Notes: generated by a model not told the origin, from the letters alone. A stretch of DNA of 64,000 bases from Candidatus Pantoea floridensis (GCF_900215435.1 NZ_OCMY01000003.1:62001-126000), one strand, 5' to 3'. Counted from the first letter of the stretch, positions 52,548-61,237 are shown. A program made the numbers and translations.

Positions 52548-53447
52548 TTAGATTTCATATTTTCCAGCTAAACCAGTCCTGTTATGCAAACTTTCTAATA
52601 ACACTTGAACCGCAGGTGACGACCTTCCACCTGATGAGCAAACCAGACCAAACTCCCTGTAAACAGAAGGTACTAGCGGTGTCACATATAATCCATGCAG
52701 CTCACCGGGCAAAGCTGACTGAGGAATAAGTGCGATACCCATTTCTTCCCGCACTAAAAGGCAGGCACTGACCCAGTCATGGACCGTCAAGCGCACATCA
52801 GACAGCTGAAGACCTGCCTGTTCCACCAAGCTTTTTGCATTAACTGCGCAACCGCCAGTAGCAAGGATAAATGTATGACTTACAAGGTCTTCAAGCTTAA
52901 TGCCATGCAATGCGGCTTTACGGACCAGAGTATGACCCGCAGGCAGAACTGCGACCCATTCATCTTTCCCTAATATAAAATCTGCGCGTCCCTGAAGAGG
53001 GTTCATGACGACGCCAAGATCAACCGTATCCGCCACCAGCCATCCTTCAACTTCCTCATCAGTTCCTTCCAGTACAACCACTTCAATACCCGGATGGAGG
53101 CGTCTGAATTCCCTGAGCAGCCCGGGTAGAAATGTCGATGTTACAGATGGGAAACTGGCAAGGCGGACACGCCCGCCCCGAAGGCCACGACTCTCCTCAG
53201 AAAGCCTTTGAATTGCGGCCAGCTGCGCAAGCATAAGTCTTGCATATCCTGTTACTTCCTCTCCCAGCGCAGTGATGCTGATGTTGCGCCGCTCCCGTAC
53301 AAACACCTGAATTCCCAGCAAAGCTTCTAACTGAGCGACAGCCTGACTGGCACCCGACTGTGTCATTCCAACCCGCTCAGCAGCACGCGTGAAGTTGCCT
53401 GAGTCGGCTACGGCAACTAGCAGGCGCCAGTGTAAAAGATTCATCAT
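52548..53447 (-). CDS. LysR-family transcriptional regulator
   Basis: The 299-residue protein has an N-terminal winged helix (LLVAVADSGNFTRAAERVGMTQSGASQAVAQLEALLGIQVFVR) and a periplasmic-binding-like effector domain. It is transcribed away from the glutathione transferase gene at 53567 and likely regulates it, as is usual for divergent LysR pairs. Two adjacent start codons (53447 and 53444). Confidence 0.9.
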   Translation of the reverse strand: MMNLLHWRLLVAVADSGNFTRAAERVGMTQSGASQAVAQLEALLGIQVFVRERRNISITALGEEVTGYARLMLAQLAAIQRLSEESRGLRGGRVRLASFPSVTSTFLPGLLREFRRLHPGIEVVVLEGTDEEVEGWLVADTVDLGVVMNPLQGRADFILGKDEWVAVLPAGHTLVRKAALHGIKLEDLVSHTFILATGGCAVNAKSLVEQAGLQLSDVRLTVHDWVSACLLVREEMGIALIPQSALPGELHGLYVTPLVPSVYREFGLVCSSGGRSSPAVQVLLESLHNRTGLAGKYEI

Positions 53448-53478
53448 GATTATAAGTAGCTCAGCTAATAGTCAGGTT

Positions 53479-53491
53479 ATTAATCATTAAT
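53479..53491. promoter_or_regulatory. Candidate LysR binding site
   Basis: ATTAAT-C-ATTAAT, a perfect 13-bp palindrome, lies in the 119-bp gap between the divergent LysR and glutathione transferase genes, a usual location for a LysR box. Confidence 0.45.
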
Positions 53492-53566
53492 TTTACATTG
53501 TAACGGGTATTGAGCACTGTGTGTTCAGCCACCGCAATACTCTTCACATGCTTTAACGGAGAAATA

Positions 53567-54178
53567 ATGAAACTTTACTACGCGCCGAATACCTGCTCAC
53601 TTTCCCCACACATTGTACTGCGTGAACTTGAGCTGGAATTTGAACTGGTAAAAGTCGACAACAGGAGCAAGCGGACTTCTGACGGACGCGATTTTCTGAC
53701 TATCAACCCTAAAGGTTATGTAGCAGCCCTCGAACTGGAAGACGGGAAAATGCTGACTGAGGGACCGGCCATCGTGCAGTTTCTGGCTGATTTAAAACCT
53801 GAGAGAACGCTGGCACCGCCAGCGGGAAGCTGGGAGAGGGTGCGCCTGCAGGAATGGCTGAACTTCATCACCAGTGAAATACACGCTGGTTCAGCTCTCC
53901 TCTTTAACTCCCAATTGCCAGAAGAGGTCAAATCGCTTTTACGTGAGAAGCTGTTCAGGCGCTTTGATCTGCTTGAGAACACACTCTCCGAAAAAAACTT
54001 TCTGACTGGTGCCTTTTTCACTGTTGCGGATGCTTACCTTTATACCGTACTGGGATGGTGTAGATATTTCGCTATTGAGCTGAAAAACTGGCCTGCGTTG
54101 ACGGCCTACATTGCACGAATTGATGAACGCCCCGCAGTGCAGGCTGCATTAATTGCCGAGGCATCTTGTCAAGGCTGA
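53567..54178 (+). CDS. gst: Glutathione S-transferase (GstA-like)
   Basis: The 203-residue protein begins MKLYYAPNTCSLSPHIVL (Tyr and Cys near the glutathione site, as in beta-class bacterial GSTs). It has NPKGYVAALELEDGKMLTEGPAIVQFLADL (cis-Pro thioredoxin part) and a helical C-terminal domain (FFTVADAYLYTVLGW). It conjugates glutathione to electrophiles in the cytoplasm. The start is set by AACGGAGA upstream of ATG 53567. Confidence 0.92.
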   Translation: MKLYYAPNTCSLSPHIVLRELELEFELVKVDNRSKRTSDGRDFLTINPKGYVAALELEDGKMLTEGPAIVQFLADLKPERTLAPPAGSWERVRLQEWLNFITSEIHAGSALLFNSQLPEEVKSLLREKLFRRFDLLENTLSEKNFLTGAFFTVADAYLYTVLGWCRYFAIELKNWPALTAYIARIDERPAVQAALIAEASCQG

Positions 54179-54230
54179 GCCACATAAATCTCAGTCTGCT
54201 TTGTTCACAGATGCTCTTACCTTTCAGCCG

Positions 54231-54257
54231 TGTCCGCTCTGTGCCAAAAGTGGGCAC
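54231..54257. repeat. Dispersed GTCCGC-type palindrome, degenerate
   Basis: TGTCCGCTCTGTGCC then AAAAGTGGGCACT is a degenerate copy of the intergenic palindrome, located between the convergent gst and TauE/SafE genes. Confidence 0.55.
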
Positions 54258-54375
54258 TACCAGCATGATTCAACCTTAAATATTACGGTCAACTTTTTTA
54301 TATAATCCTGGCGGTTATTAACCACAATTAGCTTAGTTGCCGAGAAATGGTCAACATTGTCCGTTTGCACCAGAA

Positions 54376-55107
54376 TTATTTTTCATGCAAGGCGGCATAC
54401 AAAAACCCTGCCCCGGCAATCATGAGTATGCCGTCAGTCAGAAATGAAAAATGTGTCGCAGTTAATCTTTGTACCAAAGCTTTACTGCTGAGGGTGCCAA
54501 GCATTATGCCGCCACCAACGAATAGTCCTATCAGTGCAACATGTAGTGAAAGAGCCCCCTGGAAGCCAAAAGTACTGACTTTACTCGTGTACAGAAGAAG
54601 TGCGCTCGCTGCTTCCGTGCCAATAAACGCCCCACCACTCAACCCATATGCTGTAAAAATGGGCACACTCACCGGGCCTGTTGATAGCACCAGACCGGTC
54701 AGAAAACCGACTAATCCCCCACATAATCCCAGCTGCTTTATCGAAAGCGACCAGCAGTTATTTTTCAGACTCCGCCTGAGCACAATCATGATTCCAAAAA
54801 AAATGCCTAATGCACAGTCTATCGTCCAGGAGGGCAGAGAAAGCAGCACATGAGCGCCCACTGAAGCTGCGGGCACGCCAGGCAAGGTATAGACCAACGT
54901 AGCGCGCCAATCGATCTCACGCCACCAAGCCCCCATACGTGCGATATTACCAAGAATAGCGGCTATCGCCATAATCGGTATTGCCTCTTTGGGCCCGAAC
55001 GCGCTGACCATCAGAGGCAGCAAAAGTAAAGATGAGCCTGTACCCACTATGCCACTCAATACTCCAGCAAGAATCGCAATTAAGGCTACACAGATATAGA
55101 TTTCCAT
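54376..55107 (-). CDS. TauE/SafE-family (TSUP) membrane permease
   Basis: The 243-residue hydrophobic protein has about eight spans and the family patterns GVLSGIVGTGSSLLLLP near the N-terminus and GFLTGLVLSTGPVSVPIF (about 140-157). Relatives export or import sulfonates, sulfite or other anions. It is separately transcribed and divergent from the LysR gene at 55207, which may regulate it. Confidence 0.88.
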   Translation of the reverse strand: MEIYICVALIAILAGVLSGIVGTGSSLLLLPLMVSAFGPKEAIPIMAIAAILGNIARMGAWWREIDWRATLVYTLPGVPAASVGAHVLLSLPSWTIDCALGIFFGIMIVLRRSLKNNCWSLSIKQLGLCGGLVGFLTGLVLSTGPVSVPIFTAYGLSGGAFIGTEAASALLLYTSKVSTFGFQGALSLHVALIGLFVGGGIMLGTLSSKALVQRLTATHFSFLTDGILMIAGAGFLYAALHEK

Positions 55108-55206
55108 AATTGCCCTGATTTATTACTTCAAAGCATGCATCTTACTTGGTGCCTTTAGCTCATAATATCGATTAATACTATCCACTTATGAGACTAAAGG
55201 TCACAG

Positions 55207-56100
55207 ATGAAAAAACGAAACTTACCTCCGTTAAATGCCTTAAGGCTGTTCGAGACGGCAGCACTCTCTGGCAGCCTGAGTGCCGCCGCCCGGGAATTAG
55301 GGATCACCCACGGTGCTGTCAGCCGCCAAATCAAATTGCTTGAAGAGTGGTTAGGGCAACCTTTATTCGAACGTCAAGGGCAACGCAGCGTCGCAGCCGA
55401 ACATGCTCGTGCATTTGCAGCGGAAATCAGTGCTGCTTTCGACATTATTAGCGATGCTTCAATTCGCTTCGGGAAAACACTAAATACAAGAGTCATAAGA
55501 GTAAATGCGCAGACAACTCTCGCGATGCACTGGCTGATACCTCGCTTGCCGGAGTTCCATAGCCAAAATCCCGACATTGAAGTCTCGGTGTCCACATCAA
55601 ACAGCTCGGAGGTAAAAGGACTGTCTGGCTTTGATGTTTTGATTCGAAGAGAGCCACTTGATAAACCCGAATGGCGTTATTTTGACAAGCGACCATTGTT
55701 CGAGGAACACCTCACTTTACTTGCTGCCCCGAAACTTTTATCCAACCTGCCGTTAGCGGGACCTGAAGACCTTTCCACACATGTGTTCGTCACATCACAC
55801 ACGCGAGTGGGGGAATGGGAAAGATGGATGAAAATAGCCAAAATCGAAGCTTTGCGTCCTCTGCGCTTTCAGCGCTTTGAACATAATTATATAAGTCTTC
55901 AGGCGGTCATTGATGGCATTGGAGTAGGCATTGGTGGACTGCCAACACTTGGGCATGATGTAAAAGAGAAAAGGCTTCTGGCCCCATTTCCGGTTGAGGT
56001 TAAGGGAAGCAAATACGTGGCTTTAATCGCACCCGATGTTGACAAGTCATTAGCATTAAATTTGTTTCTGGAATGGCTTGAACAAGAAGCATCTAGGTAA
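55207..56100 (+). CDS. LysR-family regulator (GcvA-like)
   Basis: A 297-residue protein of the GcvA subgroup (LPPLNALRLFETAALSGSLSAAARELGITHGAVSRQIKLLEEWLG; effector domain ending in LALNLFLEWLEQEA). It diverges from the TauE/SafE permease gene with a 99-nt gap, so control of that gene is a reasonable inference. Confidence 0.9.
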   Translation: MKKRNLPPLNALRLFETAALSGSLSAAARELGITHGAVSRQIKLLEEWLGQPLFERQGQRSVAAEHARAFAAEISAAFDIISDASIRFGKTLNTRVIRVNAQTTLAMHWLIPRLPEFHSQNPDIEVSVSTSNSSEVKGLSGFDVLIRREPLDKPEWRYFDKRPLFEEHLTLLAAPKLLSNLPLAGPEDLSTHVFVTSHTRVGEWERWMKIAKIEALRPLRFQRFEHNYISLQAVIDGIGVGIGGLPTLGHDVKEKRLLAPFPVEVKGSKYVALIAPDVDKSLALNLFLEWLEQEASR

Positions 56101-56280
56101 CGCCTCAACCGCCGGGGGGCTTAAATACTCTCCGGGATATTCAGGGACTGAAGGGAGGGAGGACAGGATCTGTGGTGTATTAAATGACGTGAAACCCGTT
56201 ATTACCGTTTCCACAGAAACTACCGGCTTTCTAATTCATTTACTTTAATGTATCAGTAACAGAGCTTTGCTTTGATTATT

Positions 56281-56347
56281 ATATCCGCTCTTCGCTCTTA
56301 GCGCACATAAGCCTTACGTCAGTCCGCTTCGTGCCAGAAGCGGACAT
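56281..56347. repeat. Dispersed GTCCGC palindromes, two adjacent copies
   Basis: A good copy (AGTCCGCTTCGTGCC then AGAAGCGGACATT, 56321-56347) is preceded by a degenerate copy (ATCCGCTCTTCGCTC then TTAGCGCACAT, 56282-56308). The rest of the 56101-56518 interval contains no gene I can support. Confidence 0.65.
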
Positions 56348-56518
56348 TGCGTATGAATTTACACTTCTATGTTGTCCCGCCTTTCAACTTATGAGTTTGG
56401 TGTTCATCGCTTATCCATGTCGTTGGCTTCGCTAACGCACAAGCATACTTCGGTGCCGACCGAAGCAGCATGCCTTCGTCATCATTAAACTGTCCGTAAA
56501 TTATCAACGGAGCGGACC

Positions 56519-56842
56519 ATGATTGCAGTACTTTTTGAGGCAGATGCCCTGCCAGAGGCTCAGGAAAGATATTTTCAGCTCGCTTCGGAGCTGAAGCCTC
56601 TCTTATCCGACACGCCCGGCTTTATTTCAATTGAGCGTTTCCAGAGCCTGACTACGCCCGGAAAGATTCTTTCTTTGTCGTGGTGGGAAGATGAGGAGTC
56701 TGTAGCCGGATGGAAGCGAAATGTGATGCATCAGGCCGCTCAGAAAGAAGGCAAGCAGTCGATTTTTTCATTCTACAGAATACGGGTAGCCAGCGTATTC
56801 CGTGATTACTCTTCTGATAAGGGAACAAATCAGCATGTATGA
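56519..56842 (+). CDS. Antibiotic-biosynthesis-monooxygenase (ABM) domain protein
   Basis: The 107-residue dimeric ferredoxin-like protein has MIAVLFEADALPEAQERYFQLASELKPLLSDTPGFISIERFQS and ILSLSWWEDEESVAGWKRNVMHQAAQKEG, typical of small ABM monooxygenases, often without cofactor. GGAGCGG precedes the ATG. It overlaps the next gene by 8 nt, so it is the first gene of a three-gene operon. Confidence 0.87.
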   Translation: MIAVLFEADALPEAQERYFQLASELKPLLSDTPGFISIERFQSLTTPGKILSLSWWEDEESVAGWKRNVMHQAAQKEGKQSIFSFYRIRVASVFRDYSSDKGTNQHV

Positions 56843-57227
56843 CATTCACGTTATTCTCAAAAACAGCCCGGGCTCACTTGGTTCACTGGGTAGTGTACTG
56901 GGTGAAAACGGAGTGGGACTTGAAGGCGGTGGCGTATTTACTGGATCTGAAGGCGCGCATGCACATTTCCTGGTTGAAGACGGCTTTAAAGCACGCAAGG
57001 TGTTGACTGAGGCTGGTTTTGACATCTGCAACGTGTGTCGGCCCCTGGTGAGGAAATTACCTCAGGAACGGCCCGGAGAGCTGGGAGAAATAGCTGACAC
57101 AATTGCCCGGAACGGCATCAATATTCTGGTACAGTACAGCGATCACAGTAACCGGCTCATTCTCATTACGGATGATGATGCCCGGGCAGCCGAAGTAACC
57201 CGAAAATGGGCAATACCTTCTGAATGA
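56835..57227 (+). CDS. ACT-domain-like protein
   Basis: A 130-residue protein with two regulatory ACT-like folds: MYDIHVILKNSPGSLGSLGSVLGENGVGLEGGG and RPGELGEIADTIARNGINILVQYSDHSN, each with the Pro-Gly-x-Leu pattern. Such proteins sense amino acids or act as partners of enzymes. The start at 56835 lies inside the ABM stop region, and its own stop overlaps the ArsR gene start (ATGA). Ligand unknown. Confidence 0.8.
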   Translation: MYDIHVILKNSPGSLGSLGSVLGENGVGLEGGGVFTGSEGAHAHFLVEDGFKARKVLTEAGFDICNVCRPLVRKLPQERPGELGEIADTIARNGINILVQYSDHSNRLILITDDDARAAEVTRKWAIPSE

Positions 57228-57934
57228 ACCTCGTTAAAACAAAGCGCGACAGTAAGCCAGATGATGTCCTTGAAACATCAATGGCAATGGTGGCTTCTGC
57301 GCTGTCTGACCCGTCAAGGGTAAGTATTCTGTGCGCCCTGATGGACGGGCGCGCATGGACAGCTACCGAACTTAGCGTAGTGGCTGACATAGCAGCCTCG
57401 ACAACCAGCGGGCATCTGAACCGGCTTCTCAGCAACGGTCTGGTCATTTGCCTGACGCAGGGGCGTCATCGCTATTACAGCCTTGCGGGCCATCATATCG
57501 CCGGACTGCTGGAAAACCTGATGGGAGTTTCCATGGGCACTTCCAAAGCCCCCATGTCCAGTACACCGGTCTATCTGCGTTACGCACGCACCTGCTATGA
57601 TCATCTGGCAGGCGAGCTTGCTGTCAATATTTATGAATTTATGCTGCAGGAAAAATGGCTTGAAGCAGATGGCTCGGAAGTGACATCAGCCGGAAAAATG
57701 CATTTTGAGAAAATGGGCGTTTTGCTTAACTCTCGCACACGACGCAAGCCCTGTTGCGGCTGTCTGGACTGGAGTGAAAGACGTTTCCATCTCGGCGGTG
57801 ACGCTGGCTCAGCCCTGTTTACACTTTTCCTGCAAAAAGAATGGGTAACGCGTGTAAAGGGATACCGTGAAGTGAACGTAACCGATTCAGGCCGGGTTGC
57901 AATATATCGGCTGTTTAAGCTTAAAATCGCCTGA
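57224..57934 (+). CDS. ArsR-family winged-helix regulator
   Basis: The 236-residue protein has an ArsR/SmtB winged helix at residues 20-100 (MVASALSDPSRVSILCALMDGRAWTATELSVVADIAASTTSGHLNRLL) and an extra C-terminal domain with CCGCLDWSERRFHLGGDAGSALFT. The CCxC in that domain could bind metal or thiol. It probably controls its own operon with the ABM and ACT genes. It is longer than classical ArsR proteins (about 110 residues). Confidence 0.87.
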   Translation: MNLVKTKRDSKPDDVLETSMAMVASALSDPSRVSILCALMDGRAWTATELSVVADIAASTTSGHLNRLLSNGLVICLTQGRHRYYSLAGHHIAGLLENLMGVSMGTSKAPMSSTPVYLRYARTCYDHLAGELAVNIYEFMLQEKWLEADGSEVTSAGKMHFEKMGVLLNSRTRRKPCCGCLDWSERRFHLGGDAGSALFTLFLQKEWVTRVKGYREVNVTDSGRVAIYRLFKLKIA

Positions 57935-57997
57935 TCTTAAGTCATATACCGGTTGATTTGTTCGGGTGACCCAAGGTGCTTTTATTTTACGTAAAAG

Positions 57998-58024
57998 GTC
58001 CGCTTCTTGCTCATAGTGGACATT
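57998..58024. repeat. Dispersed GTCCGC palindrome
   Basis: GTCCGCTTCTTGCTCAT then AGTGGACATT is another copy of the element at 6523, located after the ArsR gene. The 58025-58213 stretch shows no gene. Confidence 0.62.
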
Positions 58025-58213
58025 AGCCTGACGTTTGTCATCAAAAGCTGACTAACTGCTATGCTCTGAACACGATTAATCCCTCTGTGCGACGGGGTCA
58101 TGCTACACAGGTACAGCAGAAACAAAGGCGCAATTCAGGTGGTAGCCCTTCTGAATCACCGGAAGGTACCCGGCGCCGTAACTTTTACTGAAGTATGAAG
58201 AGGCGCTGCCGAG

Positions 58214-58486
58214 GTGGAGGTGGACATGCTGTGGATGGAAAAGAGTCTTTATCTCAGGATTGAAGAGCTACCGGGCGGCACGCGGCCATTGCCGCTGCTC
58301 AGCGGGTTCAGCCTCACCACGGCCTTCCGGGCGCTGGGGTGCTTTAACCCGTCGGAAACGTCTGACGCCTATTTAATTCTTTCCAACGACCGTGACGAAG
58401 TCTGGTTTATCTGTAACCGCCATTTGCGGACCGTGTATTTACTGCGGGGTAGCAACCGCTCTCTTCTTTCGACGGACATTCCTTAA
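58214..58486 (+). CDS. Hypothetical protein (90 residues or 86 from ATG 58226)
   Basis: The protein reads MLWMEKSLYLRIEELPGG, FNPSETSDAYLILSNDRDEV and WFICNRHLRTVYLLRG. A GAGGTGGAGG stretch serves as ribosome site for the ATG at 58226. I recognise no family. It faces the YcgZ-like gene at 58517 end to end. Confidence 0.5.
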   Translation: MEVDMLWMEKSLYLRIEELPGGTRPLPLLSGFSLTTAFRALGCFNPSETSDAYLILSNDRDEVWFICNRHLRTVYLLRGSNRSLLSTDIP

Positions 58487-58516
58487 CCGGTCCCCCGCCG
58501 GCACTTCGCTCCGGAC

Positions 58517-58756
58517 TCAGCGATTAAACAGCATCCGGAGCAGCGCCGTCAGGTGTGCCGCCTCGGCCTCATCGGCGGTACAGTCCAGGCGAGCAATTAG
58601 CTTAAGGCAAAGCGCTGTGCGCGTCAGGCGCCGCTCCTGACGCAGAATGTCGACGGTGATTCGCCCCAGCAGCGCAATCTGGCTGGGGTGGGTGACCTGG
58701 CTGAAGTAGCCGGTCAGCCCGGCATCTTTTTCCGGCGGTAGTCCGTCCTGTCGCAT
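58517..58756 (-). CDS. YcgZ-like small protein
   Basis: The 79-residue product (from ATG 58756) reads GLTGYFSQVTHPSQIALLGRITVDILR, RTALCLKLIARLDC and HLTALLRMLFN. It follows the pattern of E. coli YcgZ (YF...TQQ.TLG.IV.EIL...C.KLL.RLE...H...LI..LF) along its whole length. It is a paralogue of the protein at 60995. YcgZ acts with YmgA and AriR on Rcs signalling and biofilm traits in E. coli. In-frame starts at 58771 (ATG) or 58792 (TTG) cannot be excluded. Confidence 0.7.
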   Translation of the reverse strand: MRQDGLPPEKDAGLTGYFSQVTHPSQIALLGRITVDILRQERRLTRTALCLKLIARLDCTADEAEAAHLTALLRMLFNR

Positions 58757-58917
58757 GAAATACCCGTGCATAAAGAATGAGGTCGGGCGCAAAGTAACCG
58801 ATGTACCGGCGCGTGTACAGCATTAATCAGCCGGTGCACTATCCTCTAAACAGAACCACGAATTATTACTGACAATTCAGAGGGATAATCTTACGCTCCG
58901 GTTATCAGGGAGGCTCA

Positions 58918-59505
58918 TTGAAAAGAAAAACAACGGCGAACGACAGCATGCCCATTACCCTGCCCGATACCAGCTTCAGTCAGGTGCTGAACCCAGAAGA
59001 CACCAATCGGGCCGACACCCGCGCGTTTCTTTCCCGCAACGTGGAGCCGTTTACGCTGCCCGGATTTGTGACGCCGTTCGGCCACGCCCTCTGGCAGAAC
59101 AGAGCAGAGCGAGAGTTCAGGCTTATAACGCAGGAGCCAGAGCCGGAGACCGCGTATGCGGTAAGGCTTGAAGAAACCGAAGACTTTACTTCACCGGAGC
59201 GCGCCTGCATACAGGTGATGGTATGGCGCACCCGTCAGCCGCAGCACGAGGGGGCGGTGCACGGCCTGGCGCGCCGGTTCTTCTGCCATTTTCTGCATCG
59301 CTGGTCGATCATCATTACCGACAGCGCGCAGACAAATGCCGCAAAGGTGATGTGGGAGGGGATGATTGCCTGGGCGCTGCGCGACCCGGAGCACTACGTG
59401 TACGCGTGTGGGACGGGACGGGCAGTCGGGCTGCCTGCACCCGGTGCGCAGCTGGATGGCGTTCTGCGGCCACTGGGCCGCCTTCTGATGGGGCGCCGAG
59501 CCTGA
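58918..59505 (+). CDS. Hypothetical protein (195 residues)
   Basis: The start is TTG at 58918 with GGGAGG 5 nt upstream, or ATG at 58948. It contains LPGFVTPFGHALWQNRAEREFRLITQEPEPETAYAVRLEE and a C-terminal DPEHYVYACGTGRAVGLPAPG. There is no signal peptide or membrane segment and no family I recognise. The 59506-59816 interval after it contains no convincing gene. Confidence 0.55.
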   Translation: MKRKTTANDSMPITLPDTSFSQVLNPEDTNRADTRAFLSRNVEPFTLPGFVTPFGHALWQNRAEREFRLITQEPEPETAYAVRLEETEDFTSPERACIQVMVWRTRQPQHEGAVHGLARRFFCHFLHRWSIIITDSAQTNAAKVMWEGMIAWALRDPEHYVYACGTGRAVGLPAPGAQLDGVLRPLGRLLMGRRA

Positions 59506-59816
59506 AAGCCACCTGAGACGACTAATAGTCATCAGCACGCCCCCCCTGAACGCTGCGCAGAAATAATACGGATGCGGAACGGCGGGCCTGCATAACAGTT
59601 CTCCATCAGAGGGATGTTACGCGCCGTTCCACGCACTCGCTGAGTTCGCAAGCGCGGAGATTCAGCGGGCACGCAATTCAGATTCAGCCGTTCTGCAAAA
59701 CGTATCCGCCGTCGTATTCCCGTAATAAAAATGCTCTGAAGGCGGGCAGAATTGTGCACAGCTATCACACTTTAACTGCCTGATACACAGCACATCTATC
59801 ATCTGAGGGATACATC

Positions 59817-59999
59817 ATGACAACAGTAAGACGCGGTGGTGCGGGAAACTTTGCGGCCGACCCCGCACGCGCCTCCGAGGCGGGCAGCAAAGGCGGCGCT
59901 GCCAGCGGCGGCAACTTTAAACACTGCCCAGATCGCGCGCGAGAGGCTGGCCGTAAGGGGGGGCTTATCAGCCGCCGCGGTCCAAAACCTGAAATTTAG
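59817..59999 (+). CDS. KGG-repeat stress protein (YciG/Con-10 type)
   Basis: The 60-residue hydrophilic protein is built from KGG motifs: GGAGNFAADPARASEAGSKGG, GGNFKHCPDRAREAGRKGG. This is the Con-10/YciG family linked to general stress and stationary phase. TGAGGGA precedes the ATG. In enterobacteria yciG is part of the RpoS stress response, fitting its place beside other stress-linked small genes here. Confidence 0.88.
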   Translation: MTTVRRGGAGNFAADPARASEAGSKGGAASGGNFKHCPDRAREAGRKGGLISRRGPKPEI

Positions 60000-60013
60000 T
60001 TAAGTCATACAGA

Positions 60014-60046
60014 CGCGCACCGGTGATAATATTTATCCCGGCGCGC
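60014..60046 (+). terminator. Hairpin after the KGG protein gene
   Basis: CGCGCACCGG-TGATAA pairs with TTATCC-CGG-CGCGC around a short AT loop, 14 nt after the stop. The 60047-60461 stretch is AT-rich with a possible short frame (60079-60264) that I do not trust. It also contains a palindrome TAGTCC-TCTAAG-GGACTA (60406-60423) before the next gene. Confidence 0.55.
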
Positions 60047-60461
60047 TCAATTAGGAAATTAATACTACCTGATTTTATTTGATACCGGTGAAGATTAATC
60101 AACACGAATTATCGCATGATTTTTCTTATCCGCAGCGCATTTTAAAGACAATACCTTTCAGGCTCACCGGCTATGTTTTCAGTATCACGTTAGATCTTTG
60201 CCTGAAATTAAATCGCCTGTCCTCCCCGCCTCTCAAAATGAAAACGATTTCAGAGGGAAAATAAATTTTATTCAGTATTTTCCGAGATTTAACTCTAATA
60301 ACATGCCAGGCGCCTGAATTTTAAAATGTTTTTACCTCTCTGTAACTGAGTGCATTCCTGGCTGGCGAGATAGTGCGTTGAAAGTATTTATACGGAACCG
60401 GTTTTTAGTCCTCTAAGGGACTACACTGAAATACCGCAGTAAGGCTGAAGGAGAGAAATAC

Positions 60462-60716
60462 ATGCTTGATTATTATTATAACGAAAACCAGCTGATTATT
60501 GGCGAAGCTGCGATCCATCTGGCGCTAAATAATGCGGATATTACTGTTGACACGCTTGTAAGGGAGTTGGCTGGGATGGCTGCCGCCGAGGAAAATCCTG
60601 CGCGCTGCGTGCAGATAAGAGAGGCGAAACGCTGGGTCCGTGGGTTCATGCCAGCTTCAGGCAACCGGGACGAGCTGAGATGGGTTACCGGGGCGGGCCG
60701 CGGCTCGACGCACTGA
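60462..60716 (+). CDS. Small YmgA-like protein (84 residues)
   Basis: The protein reads ENQLIIGEAAIHLALNNADITVDTLVRELAGM, resembling the products at 61343 (VVLGEAVVALLSNEDSISANSLARQL) and 62501 (IMIGEAVTALLDEDVAISWAVLTDRL). The shared pattern is I-x-GEA-hydrophobic. GGAGAG precedes the ATG. I assign it loosely to the YmgA-type small regulators; function unknown. Confidence 0.6.
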   Translation: MLDYYYNENQLIIGEAAIHLALNNADITVDTLVRELAGMAAAEENPARCVQIREAKRWVRGFMPASGNRDELRWVTGAGRGSTH

Positions 60717-60725
60717 AGATTTTTT

Positions 60726-60757
60726 GTCCGTCCGGTTCAGACACCGGACGGGCTTTT
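60726..60757 (+). terminator. Rho-independent terminator
   Basis: CCGTCCGG and CCGGACGG, with an 8-nt loop, are followed by GCTTTTT, 10 nt after the preceding stop codon. Confidence 0.85.
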
Positions 60758-60901
60758 TCCCCGCCCCCAGACATGTAAGCTGGCCCCCGTTATTCTGAAT
60801 ATTGTACAACCTATTCGTTACCCCACTCATCATTCGCCCGCTGATACTTACGCAAATTATTGTTTATTAATAACTAGCACTTTTTGCACAAAAAGATAAG
60901 C

Positions 60902-60926
60902 TGTACAGCAACACAATCTCTGTACA
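60902..60926. promoter_or_regulatory. Candidate operator upstream of the ycgZ-like operon
   Basis: TGTACAG-N11-CTGTACA is a perfect inverted repeat 69 nt before the ycgZ start. In E. coli the corresponding operon is repressed by the MerR-like BluR, released by BluF in blue light. Whether this is a BluR-type site is inference; no bluR gene is in the window. Confidence 0.45.
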
Positions 60927-60994
60927 AGTTTGATTTGATTGTATAACTTTACGGTCAGACAGAGCCGACTATATTTTAACCAAAGAGGTTCACC

Positions 60995-61237
60995 ATGCGT
61001 CAGAACGTTACGAAATTCCCGGACACCGCGAACGATATTGCACAGTACTTCAGCAAAGCGTCGGCACCGACCCAGCAGGTAACCCTCGGACAGATTGTCG
61101 TCGAAATCCTGCGCGCGGGCAAGAACCTCAACCGCAAGGCCATTTGCACCAAGCTGCTGCGCCGCCTTGAGGTGTCTTCGACCCCTGAGGAAGAGCGTCA
61201 CTATCAGACCCTTATCGGCATGCTGTTTGACCGCTGA
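60995..61237 (+). CDS. ycgZ: YcgZ-like small connector protein
   Basis: The 80-residue protein reads DTANDIAQYFSKASAPTQQVTLGQIVVEILRAGKNLNRKAICTKLLRRLEVSSTPEEERHYQTLIGMLFDR. As I remember E. coli YcgZ, the two agree over almost the full length. AGAGG precedes the ATG. It is followed by YmgA-like and AriR-like genes in the same order as the E. coli ycgZ-ymgA-ariR operon, which influences Rcs phosphorelay output, colanic acid and biofilm. Confidence 0.87.
   Translation: MRQNVTKFPDTANDIAQYFSKASAPTQQVTLGQIVVEILRAGKNLNRKAICTKLLRRLEVSSTPEEERHYQTLIGMLFDR

Noticed and set aside
60079..60264. 61-codon frame after the KGG protein gene
   Set aside because: It has no ribosome site, weak protein-like composition and AT-rich surroundings.
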